Source: an uncultured Ruminococcus sp.
GTDB lineage: Bacteria > Bacillota > Clostridia > Oscillospirales > CAG-272
DNA: 5,238 nucleotides
Direction: 5' to 3'
NCBI GenBank assembly: GCA_902783905.1
Contig: CACZSP010000088.1
Location: 1 to 5,238 of the forward strand
The notes under the pieces were generated by a model. The model was given only the letters and a program-made list of their open reading frames with translations. It made no database searches and was not told the DNA's origin. Below are positions 1 through 5,238 of the stretch, piece after piece. The translations under genes were made by a program, and so were the position numbers. How positions within the stretch are numbered: position 1 is the stretch's first letter; each line of letters begins with the position of its first letter.

Positions 1-752
1 GCCCTGGTTGTTCCGTCGGCGATGATCTGTGCCGCTTCGGCGTCCGCTTCCGCCCTGATTTTTTCGGCGTCGCGGCTTGCCGTTGCAAGGATGGTGTCGA
101 TGTCCTTCTGGCGTTCCGCCGTCATCTGAGCGAATACGCTTTCAAGGTTAATGTTGGGCAGTGACAGACGAAGTATGCTGACGTCCTTGACGAGGATACC
201 GTAGCTTGAACGGCATTTTTCGGCGACCGCCGTCAGAATTCTGTCCTGCACTTCGTCGATCTTTATGCTTTCTTTTTCAAGTGATACGAGGTTTTCAAGA
301 TCGTAAGAGCCGAGAACGCTGTTCGTCGCGCTGAAAATCTGATCGTGTATATACGAATCTATCTTTCCGCTGCTTCCCACGCTGTTGTGAAACAGTACGG
401 GATCTTCTATACGCCAGATAACGTAGGATTTGATTATTATATTTCGTTTATCGTGCGTCGTTGTTTCGAGATAATTGGACTCGAGATAGCGCAGGCGGGC
501 GTCATAGGTGACGACGGTTTCAAAAGGCCAGGGAAGTCTCCATTTAAGACCCGCCTCGGTCATTTCGGCTCGCGGAGCTCCGAACCGCAGCACTATTGCG
601 CAGTCCCCCTCGCGGAGTCTGAAGGTAAATCCGAACCATACGAGAAGCAGAACGACCGCCAGCGCGAGAAAGATGCGGAGGACGTGACCTCCGACCGAGC
701 CGCGCGGCTTCTTTTCGTTATTTTTTTCGTTGCTTATTTCTGTTTTTTCCAT
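1..752 (-). CDS. hflC: HflC-like SPFH-domain membrane protein, C-terminal end beyond the window
   Basis: This is the first 250 residues of an HflC-family protein; the frame runs open through the left edge. HflC pairs with HflK to form a membrane complex that modulates the FtsH protease in other bacteria. A charged, lysine-rich cytoplasmic N-terminus (residues 1-24) precedes one membrane anchor (about 25-45, FLALAVVLLLVWFGF). The SPFH domain follows, opening with the family-typical IVLRFGAP (53-60) and AGLKWRLPWPFETV (67-80). From about 205 it becomes an alanine- and charge-rich helix (AERQKDIDTILATASRDAEK, 212-231, then RAEADAEAAQII), matching the HflC coiled-coil. E. coli HflC is 334 residues, so roughly the last quarter is missing only because the window ends. 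I start it at the ATG at 752; AGGA at 767-764 lies 11 bases upstream. It begins 17 bases after the HflK stop, the usual hflK-hflC order. HflC rather than HflK is inferred from size, single anchor and order. Confidence 0.9.
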   Translation of the reverse strand, partial: MEKTEISNEKNNEKKPRGSVGGHVLRIFLALAVVLLLVWFGFTFRLREGDCAIVLRFGAPRAEMTEAGLKWRLPWPFETVVTYDARLRYLESNYLETTTHDKRNIIIKSYVIWRIEDPVLFHNSVGSSGKIDSYIHDQIFSATNSVLGSYDLENLVSLEKESIKIDEVQDRILTAVAEKCRSSYGILVKDVSILRLSLPNINLESVFAQMTAERQKDIDTILATASRDAEKIRAEADAEAAQIIADGTTR

Positions 753-763
753 TATCCGATCCG

Positions 764-770
764 TCCTTTT
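764..770 (-). promoter_or_regulatory. Ribosome binding site of the HflC-like gene
   Basis: AAAAGGA (770-764) overlaps the last base of the HflK stop codon (TGA, 772-770) and lies 11 bases before the ATG at 752. The spacing is a little long, but the overlap with the stop suits reinitiation by ribosomes finishing HflK. Confidence 0.55.
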
Positions 771-2455
771 CAGTTTGACGCGGATGCCGTGCCGTAAAGC
801 CAGATATCCGAACGGTCGACTCCCTCTCCGAGAATGACGAGTTTTGAGTTTCCGTAAGCGGTTTTTATAGCGGAAAGGTATTTTTCGTAAATGTACGTTC
901 CGGGATTTGCCGCGTCCGCTTCGACTCCCGCGAGAAATTCCGCGACCTTTGCCTTTGCATCGGCAACGTTTGTGGTTTTATCGGCTTCAGCGGACAAAAG
1001 AGCCGCGGTGCTTTGCTGCTCCGCTTCGGTTACTCTGACTTTTGCGTATGCTTCGGCGTCAAGCAGCTGCTTAGACGCTTTTATGTTTGCGCTGATCAGT
1101 TCCTGGTATACCGACGCGACGCTGACCGGGGGATGTATGCTTTCAAGCACGACCGAGACCACCGACAGTCCGATGCCCCCGTCTTTTCCGATTCTGAGTG
1201 AAAGCTCGTCCGCGAATCCGTCGGCGAACGATTCCCGGTCCTGCGCCATGAGAGTTTCAAGATCGGTTGTGATAATCCTTTCGGTAATCAGCTCGTACGC
1301 TGCGGATTCAAGAAGCTTTTCGGGCGACGAGGATGACTCGAGATATCGGATAAGATCCGAAATTTTGTATTCGATGCGTAGATTGACCGAAACAAGCTCG
1401 TTTCCGCCTCCGAGCAGAAGCTGAAATTCCTCCGAACCGTGAGACGCCGTCCAGATATTGTCCCCGTCGGTATCCGAAGTATAACCGACAGTCAGCTTTC
1501 TTACCGATTCCGTTTCGTATTTTTCAACGGTATCGAAGGGGAAGGGCAGAGTCAGGTGAAGTCCGGGACCGAGCGGTTCCTTTTTCAGCGATCCGCACCT
1601 GTAAAGAGCGCCTTTCCGGAAAGGCTCGATAACCGTTATTGACGTCGAAAGCCACAGGGTAACGATTATAAACAGTACCGTATACGGGAGAAGCGTCTTA
1701 AGAAACTTTATGCTCCATAGCGAGTGCATCGTGATCCCGGTATTCTTTTCGAGGTAACCGAGAACACGCAGATCGTGTTTTCCCGAAAACGGGACCGGGA
1801 TCGAAAGATCCGGATTGACTCCCGCCTCCCGTCTTATCATACGGACGGCGAAGGAAAGGACGGTAAAAGCCGCGGAGTAGCAGACGATCGCGAGCACAGC
1901 CCAGCAGAGATAGACCGTCGCGTCGTAAAAGCCGAGCATCCGGACGACGGTGCAGACGAAAATCAGCAGAAGGGCGATTCTCGTCGCCGAAAGAGCCGAC
2001 GCGGCAGACAGGCGTACTGCCTTTTCCCGTTTTGAATCGGCGCTTTCGTCATCCGCCTTCCCGGTAAATACTTTTTCCGCTATGACCAGAAGAATGAAAA
2101 GCACGGCGCACAGCAGAGGGGTCAGCCACGTCTGACGGAATACAGACGTCATTCGCTTCATGAGAATCACGCAGCCGACTGCAGCCGCGGCCGCGGAGGC
2201 AATTGCCGCCGAGGATCCGATAACCGCTCTCGGTCGAGTCTGTTTTTCGGGATCCGGGGGAAAGACAAATACGCAGACCGGGATAAGTACCGCGGGAACC
2301 GCCGGTATCAGCGCGCAAAGTCCGAAAGGCAAATAATAGGTTGTGAAATAAAGCGCGAACAGTCCCGCGCTAAGCAGAGCGAGCACCGCTCCCGCCGCGA
2401 TCGCGGCGTTTTCCGACGGCGGCAGTTTTTTGAACAGTCTTTTTTTCTCTTTCAT
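770..2455 (-). CDS. hflK: HflK-like SPFH protein with an extra multi-pass N-terminal membrane region
   Basis: This 561-residue protein is an HflK-family partner of the downstream HflC-like protein. The C-terminal half is the recognisable part: a membrane anchor at about 255-276, then an SPFH domain with GPGLHLTLPFPFDTVEKYET (296-315), LLLGGGNELVSVNLRIEYKI (346-365, equivalent to the HflK segment ending in a V-x-V-x2-x-Y-x-I pattern) and HPPVSVASVYQEL (441-453), followed by an alanine-rich helix (about 454-515) and a tail ending in a Ser/Ala-rich stretch. Unlike E. coli HflK (419 residues, one anchor), about 210 N-terminal residues hold six further predicted membrane segments (about 17-38, 43-65, 77-99, 111-130, 155-175, 179-206). 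Charge distribution fits N-in topology, with the SPFH domain outside after the seventh segment. Its ATG overlaps the stop of the upstream lipoprotein gene (ATGA). Only a weak GAAG lies close upstream, so translation is probably coupled. The family call is firm; the role of the extension is unknown. Confidence 0.9.
   Translation of the reverse strand: MKEKKRLFKKLPPSENAAIAAGAVLALLSAGLFALYFTTYYLPFGLCALIPAVPAVLIPVCVFVFPPDPEKQTRPRAVIGSSAAIASAAAAAVGCVILMKRMTSVFRQTWLTPLLCAVLFILLVIAEKVFTGKADDESADSKREKAVRLSAASALSATRIALLLIFVCTVVRMLGFYDATVYLCWAVLAIVCYSAAFTVLSFAVRMIRREAGVNPDLSIPVPFSGKHDLRVLGYLEKNTGITMHSLWSIKFLKTLLPYTVLFIIVTLWLSTSITVIEPFRKGALYRCGSLKKEPLGPGLHLTLPFPFDTVEKYETESVRKLTVGYTSDTDGDNIWTASHGSEEFQLLLGGGNELVSVNLRIEYKISDLIRYLESSSSPEKLLESAAYELITERIITTDLETLMAQDRESFADGFADELSLRIGKDGGIGLSVVSVVLESIHPPVSVASVYQELISANIKASKQLLDAEAYAKVRVTEAEQQSTAALLSAEADKTTNVADAKAKVAEFLAGVEADAANPGTYIYEKYLSAIKTAYGNSKLVILGEGVDRSDIWLYGTASASN
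2452..2455 (-). other. ATGA stop-start overlap joining the lipoprotein and HflK genes
   Basis: The lipoprotein gene's TGA (2454-2452) overlaps the HflK ATG (2455-2453). Upstream there is only a weak GAAG 4 bases away, so HflK synthesis probably depends on ribosomes terminating on the lipoprotein message. That would tie production of the two proteins together. Confidence 0.75.
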
Positions 2456-4320
2456 TTTACTTCGGTTATGAGTATAAGATCGTCAAGATAAAAATCCGAG
2501 TTTTCACGGCAGATCGACCTGAACTCCTCTGCGGTTCCGGGATAAAGAATGCAAAACGGCATACATCCGCTGAAGACGTCCGAGCGGAGTTCGGATATTC
2601 CGGAGGGAAGAGAAACGAATCGGATATTCTGACAGTTTGCGAAGGCTTCCGCGCCGACCGATTCGATCCCGGCTCCGAGGCAGACGTAGTTGAGACGGTA
2701 GCAGTCGGCAAAAGCCGAGCTGCCTATCGATACGAGCTTTTCGGAAAAATCGACGTAAGTCAGCTGAGTACACGCGATGAAAGCGAGATCTCCGATCGAC
2801 TCAAGCCCGGGGCAGAAAAGGCCTCTGAGCGACTCGCAGAAGGCAAACGCCTGATCTCCGATCGTAACGACCGAACTTCCGAGATCCGCGAATACGATCG
2901 AATTGTTCATCATAAAGGCGCCGGCTCCGACGTGTTTTATTCCGGAAGGAAGAGACGTATACGCAGCCGTCCCGTTGTAGGAAACGAGTACACCGTCACC
3001 GAAAATGCAGAATTCGTTTTTTGAAGCGGCGTCCGACCAGGCGGTCCCGTAAAAGGCGTTTATTCCTATTTCGGATACTTCGCTTCCGCCCGATATTTCT
3101 GAAAGCTGAGGACAACCGGAAAAGGCCCCCGCGCAAATTCGCTTTACGTTTTTGCCGATCGACACCGATTTCAGCGATTCTTTTTCGGAAAAGGCGTTTG
3201 CTCCGATCGAAACGACCGTGTGTCCGTCGATGCGGTCGGGTATAACTACCGAGGACGCGCTGCCGGAGTAAGACGTGATTTCCGCCGTCCCGTCGGGGTA
3301 GAGCGAGTAATTCAGATCACCGGACGAGTATCCCGGTTCGGCGTCGCCCGACGGTTTCCACGCGTCGTAGGCCGGGGTTTTACCCGCTGCAGGGGCGGAC
3401 GGCAGCTTTATTCCGCAATATGGGCGTGCGCCGGCCACGACCTCGTTTCCTTCGGCAAAAGAGACGGACGAAAAGCCCTTTTCGTTTCCGGAATAGTTAA
3501 CGACTGACAGAGACGGGCAGTCACCGAAGGCGTCCTCGCCGACCTCGGCGAGTGATTTCGGAAGATATATTTCCTGCAGAGAGGTGCAGCTTCTGAATGC
3601 CTGAATGCCGATTGCGGACAGTTTCGACGAAAGGTATACGCGTGACAGAGCGCCGCAGAGAGTAAAAGTCGATTCAGGAATGATTTTAAGAGAGGAGACG
3701 TCCGCGTAAGCCAGAGAGTCGCAGGAGAAGAATACTCCAGCCCCAATAGTCTTTATCGAACGCGGCAGCCGGACGGACGGAAGAGATACGCAGTGAGCGA
3801 AAGCGCGTTCACCGATTGAAGTCAGCGTATCGGGCAGTGTAAGAGAAGAAAGACAGAGACATCCGCAGAAAGCCATTTCCTCGATGGTTTTTACCTTGTC
3901 GAGTCCGCGCAGATACGTGAGGTTTTTACAGTCGTAAAAAGCGCAGAATCCGATGTCGGTCGGCTGACCCACGTCGGCAAACGTCAGTCTCTGGCATTCG
4001 GCAAACGCGAATTTTCCGATCTTCTTAATCGAGGGAGCGATTTTCAGATAATGGAATTCAACGTTGGAACGGAACGCCTCGTCGCCTACGGCTTTAACTT
4101 TGTGGCCGTCTACCGATGCGGGTATGTCGAGTATTCCGTCCAGGACGGTTCCGCCGGTTATAACGGCGCTTCCGTCTTCGTACAGGTCGTAAGTGAACCC
4201 ATCCGCCGACGTGTTTCCGGAAGAAACAAGAGCGTATTCGATTTCCCCGCAAGATATCAAAGGCGTGAAAAGAAGAATCATTGCCAGACCGAGCGATATA
4301 AGCTTAACCGTTTTTCTCAT
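2452..4320 (-). CDS. BspA/TpLRR-type leucine-rich repeat lipoprotein
   Basis: This 622-residue protein is predicted to be exported, lipid-anchored and exposed outside the cytoplasmic membrane. The N-terminus MRKTVKLISLGLAMILLF ends in the lipobox LISC with the modified cysteine at residue 24 and Gly at +2. The rest is two solenoids of roughly 23-residue repeats of the LRR_5 (BspA, Treponema) type, with pattern L-x2-I-x-LP-x-S-L-x2-IG-x2-AF-x2-C; examples are SLTLPDTLTSIGERAFAHC (159-177) and KLVSIGSSAFADC (528-540). The solenoids span about 43-302 and 337-622, joined by a Pro/Gly/Ala linker. Such repeats usually mediate protein or surface binding; no enzymatic domain is seen. I start at the ATG at 4320 because GGAAAGGA sits 6 bases upstream and a signal peptide follows at once; an in-frame upstream extension to 4389 would bury the signal peptide and lie entirely inside the preceding gene. 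It overlaps that gene by 17 bases and the HflK gene by 4. The binding partner is unknown. Confidence 0.93.
   Translation of the reverse strand: MRKTVKLISLGLAMILLFTPLISCGEIEYALVSSGNTSADGFTYDLYEDGSAVITGGTVLDGILDIPASVDGHKVKAVGDEAFRSNVEFHYLKIAPSIKKIGKFAFAECQRLTFADVGQPTDIGFCAFYDCKNLTYLRGLDKVKTIEEMAFCGCLCLSSLTLPDTLTSIGERAFAHCVSLPSVRLPRSIKTIGAGVFFSCDSLAYADVSSLKIIPESTFTLCGALSRVYLSSKLSAIGIQAFRSCTSLQEIYLPKSLAEVGEDAFGDCPSLSVVNYSGNEKGFSSVSFAEGNEVVAGARPYCGIKLPSAPAAGKTPAYDAWKPSGDAEPGYSSGDLNYSLYPDGTAEITSYSGSASSVVIPDRIDGHTVVSIGANAFSEKESLKSVSIGKNVKRICAGAFSGCPQLSEISGGSEVSEIGINAFYGTAWSDAASKNEFCIFGDGVLVSYNGTAAYTSLPSGIKHVGAGAFMMNNSIVFADLGSSVVTIGDQAFAFCESLRGLFCPGLESIGDLAFIACTQLTYVDFSEKLVSIGSSAFADCYRLNYVCLGAGIESVGAEAFANCQNIRFVSLPSGISELRSDVFSGCMPFCILYPGTAEEFRSICRENSDFYLDDLILITEVK
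2455..3312 (-). repeat. Second LRR_5 solenoid module of the lipoprotein
   Basis: Residues about 337-622. It restarts with a cap closely resembling the first one (YSLYPDGTAEIT, then VVIPDRIDGHTVVSIGANAF). Further repeats follow, interrupted at 423-450 by a variant NAFYGTAW ... GDGVLVSYNG segment that is common in BspA-like proteins. It ends in ILYPGTAEEFRSI, which parallels the closing segment of module one. Confidence 0.8.
3415..4194 (-). repeat. First LRR_5 solenoid module of the lipoprotein
   Basis: Residues about 43-302. It opens with an N-terminal cap (YDLYEDGSAVIT, then LDIPASVDGHKVKAVGDEAF) and continues with about eight repeats of roughly 23 residues, each carrying an IG-x2-AF-x2-C-like core. 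It closes with a cap-like segment, VNYSGNEKGFSSVSF then GNEVV. These are protein-level repeats; the DNA has diverged. Confidence 0.8.
4249..4320 (-). other. Lipoprotein signal peptide with LISC lipobox
   Basis: Residues 1-24 show a basic start (R2, K3, K6), a hydrophobic core (LISLGLAMILLF, 7-18) and a lipobox L21-I22-S23-C24. Signal peptidase II would cut before C24, which would be lipidated. Gly at +2 gives no sign of an inner-membrane retention residue. Confidence 0.85.
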
Positions 4321-5164
4321 GTTTTTTCCTTTCCGGGATTCGTTTGAGGGGATCGTATTCAAACCTGTCGCAAAAACCGTCCGGCGCAATTATACCGTGA
4401 TATTCGCAGAGTACCGAACGCTTATCGGTTTTCAGATGCGAAGCATAACGGCAGACGGAACACTCGCTTTTGTCGGCGGGTTCTTCGGCTTTTCCGGCCT
4501 TTTTCCGGGATCTTCGGAGCGCTGCTATATCGTCCTTTTTTATTTCCGCGCTCGTTTTGTTGGCGAAAAAGCAGAGAAACAGCAGAACGATACAGAGAAC
4601 CGCAATCGCCGCAGCCGGAACGTCTATTATCAGGTCTTTGAGAAAATCAAAGGGTTTCGGAAGGCGGGAAACGAACGGGAAAACCGATCCGGTCGACGGG
4701 GCGGGTTTGCCCGACGGTGAGACGATGATAACGTTGACTACGGTAAGCGCTTCGATTGTGAAGAATATTACCGTCATTACGGCGGCTGCCGTTCTTCCGG
4801 AGATTTTCATAACTCCCGGCGAGCAGATAAGCACGTTTATCCCGAGATAAACGATACCGAAAGCGAGAGCCGAAATGAAGCCGGATACGTCGGAAAAGAT
4901 GTTCCCGGCGTCCGGAACAAAGATCGAAGCCGAGTGTGCCAGGTCGGTGAATACGAATGCGGTCAGGGAAAAATACACCGGCAGCGTTATAAAATATACG
5001 GTGAGTTTTCTTTTCCCCTCGGCACGGAACAGCGCCCCGAAAACAGCCACGGCACAGACCGCGGGGAAAAAAACGGCGCAGATCAGCGTCCAGATCCGGT
5101 AGGTCCCAAGACCGGTATCAAGGAGAGAAAAGGACCGGAGAAGGGTTTTCATAAACAGCTGCAT
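4304..5164 (-). CDS. Five-pass membrane protein with C-terminal four-cysteine motif
   Basis: I do not recognise the full-length protein of 286 residues. It has five predicted membrane segments (about 24-46, 54-73, 92-114, 124-148, 182-202). Positive charges cluster in the 47-53 and 115-123 loops and after the last segment (KK, RRSRKK), so the C-terminus should be cytoplasmic and the N-terminus outside. The tail carries C235-x2-C238, C253 and C265, followed by DRFEYDPLKR (266-275), an arrangement that could bind zinc or another metal; I associate this C-terminal motif with small clostridial proteins of unknown function, from memory only. I start at the ATG at 5164, with AGGA 7 bases upstream. 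An alternative ATG at 5152 has a poorer site, and an upstream in-frame TTG at 5227 falls in the promoter -35 box. It is the first gene of the operon; its last codons contain the ribosome binding site and start of the lipoprotein gene, suggesting coupled expression. Function is unknown. Confidence 0.85.
   Translation of the reverse strand: MQLFMKTLLRSFSLLDTGLGTYRIWTLICAVFFPAVCAVAVFGALFRAEGKRKLTVYFITLPVYFSLTAFVFTDLAHSASIFVPDAGNIFSDVSGFISALAFGIVYLGINVLICSPGVMKISGRTAAAVMTVIFFTIEALTVVNVIIVSPSGKPAPSTGSVFPFVSRLPKPFDFLKDLIIDVPAAAIAVLCIVLLFLCFFANKTSAEIKKDDIAALRRSRKKAGKAEEPADKSECSVCRYASHLKTDKRSVLCEYHGIIAPDGFCDRFEYDPLKRIPERKKHEKNG
4327..4334 (-). promoter_or_regulatory. Strong ribosome binding site deciding the lipoprotein start
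   Basis: GGAAAGGA ends 6 bases before the ATG at 4320. It is the best Shine-Dalgarno sequence in the window and lies inside the last codons of the preceding gene. It fixes the start directly before the signal peptide and rules out the 23-residue upstream extension. Confidence 0.85.
4337..4462 (-). other. Four-cysteine YDPLKR motif at the C-terminus of the five-pass protein
   Basis: Residues 235-276 contain C235-S-V-C238, C253, H256, G257, D262, C265 and FEYDPLKR (268-275). The spacing C-x2-C-x14-C-x11-C is compatible with a small metal-binding fold. It follows a highly basic stretch just after the last membrane segment, so it should lie in the cytoplasm. Metal binding is an inference from spacing alone. 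Confidence 0.6.
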
Positions 5165-5171
5165 TTTCAGT

Positions 5172-5175
5172 TCCT
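5172..5175 (-). promoter_or_regulatory. Ribosome binding site deciding the start of the five-pass membrane protein
   Basis: AGGA lies 7 bases before the ATG at 5164. It favours that start over the upstream TTG at 5227, which would have to be transcribed from before the promoter's own -35 box, and over the ATG at 5152. The AGGA sits within a small inverted repeat (TTCAG GAA CTGAA, 5178-5166). Confidence 0.7.
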
Positions 5176-5198
5176 GAAGTAACAAATATTCAAGGTAT

Positions 5199-5227
5199 AT
5201 TTTATCATAAGGAAAAGCAGATGTCAA
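5199..5227 (-). promoter_or_regulatory. Housekeeping-type promoter for the four-gene operon
   Basis: On the minus strand, TTGACA (5227-5222) matches the sigma70/SigA -35 consensus exactly. A 17-base spacer follows, then TAAAAT (5204-5199), which is one base off TATAAT. Transcription would start near 5192, leaving a leader of about 28 bases before the ATG at 5164. It is the only convincing promoter seen, and the genes downstream are so tightly packed that it probably drives all four. No operator is evident, though only 11 bases of upstream sequence are available. Confidence 0.8.
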
Positions 5228-5238
5228 TAATGATAAAC

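Noticed and set aside
1..752. HflC as a truncated pseudogene
   Set aside because: The frame is open to the window edge with intact motifs; the missing C-terminus is an effect of where the window ends.
753..769. Possible terminator or separate promoter between HflK and HflC genes
   Set aside because: The 17-base gap has no stem-loop with a T-run and no room for a promoter; it holds only the ribosome binding site region.
345..797. Plus-strand open frame of 150 codons
   Set aside because: It lies antisense to the HflC gene and the end of HflK, has no recognisable motif or good ribosome binding site, and the minus-strand frame has clear SPFH motifs.
891..1424. Plus-strand open frame of 177 codons, Ser/Ala-rich
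   Set aside because: It is the antisense shadow of the HflK SPFH and alanine-rich helix region; its low-complexity composition mirrors that coding strand.
4321..4389. Upstream extension of the lipoprotein by 23 residues
   Set aside because: It lies within the preceding gene, lacks a ribosome binding site, and would place the signal peptide internally, whereas the ATG at 4320 has GGAAAGGA at ideal spacing.
4193..4720. Plus-strand open frame of 175 codons across the junction of the first two genes
   Set aside because: It is antisense to a signal peptide, a strong ribosome binding site and the cysteine motif, all of which make sense on the minus strand; the product has no domain-like features.

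Overview
The window reads almost entirely from the minus strand. It holds four tightly packed genes that look like one operon, transcribed from the right edge towards the left: (1) a 286-residue protein with five predicted membrane segments and a cytoplasmic four-cysteine tail; (2) a 622-residue lipoprotein built from BspA/TpLRR-type leucine-rich repeats; (3) a 561-residue HflK-like SPFH (stomatin/prohibitin/flotillin/HflK/C) protein with an unusual multi-pass N-terminal membrane region; (4) an HflC-like SPFH protein whose C-terminal end is cut off by the left edge.

The junctions support co-transcription: genes 1 and 2 overlap by 17 bases, genes 2 and 3 by 4 bases (ATGA), and genes 3 and 4 are 17 bases apart. 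The only convincing promoter lies just upstream of gene 1 (TTGACA, 17-base spacer, TAAAAT). No terminator is visible, and the operon probably continues past position 1, where HflC must finish and where further genes could lie. No gene on the plus strand is credible; the long plus-strand frames are antisense shadows of these genes. There is no gene-free stretch longer than about 75 bases, and no RNA gene, mobile element or CRISPR array is visible.

The organism is probably a mid-GC member of the Clostridia (Bacillota), perhaps from a gut community. The reasons are the BspA-type repeat lipoprotein, strong purine-rich ribosome binding sites, a near-consensus housekeeping promoter, and a C-terminal C-x2-C ... 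C-x11-C ... YDPLKR motif that I associate with clostridial proteins. This assignment is an inference; spirochaetes also carry BspA-type proteins and HflK/C.

HflK and HflC in other bacteria form a membrane-anchored cage around the FtsH protease and modulate its proteolysis of membrane proteins. Predicted topology here puts both SPFH domains and the LRR lipoprotein on the outer face of the cytoplasmic membrane, with the cysteine tail of gene 1 inside. A reasonable but unproven reading is a membrane quality-control or membrane-organising unit in which a dedicated surface lipoprotein and a membrane protein with a metal-binding-like tail work with an unusually large HflK/HflC pair.
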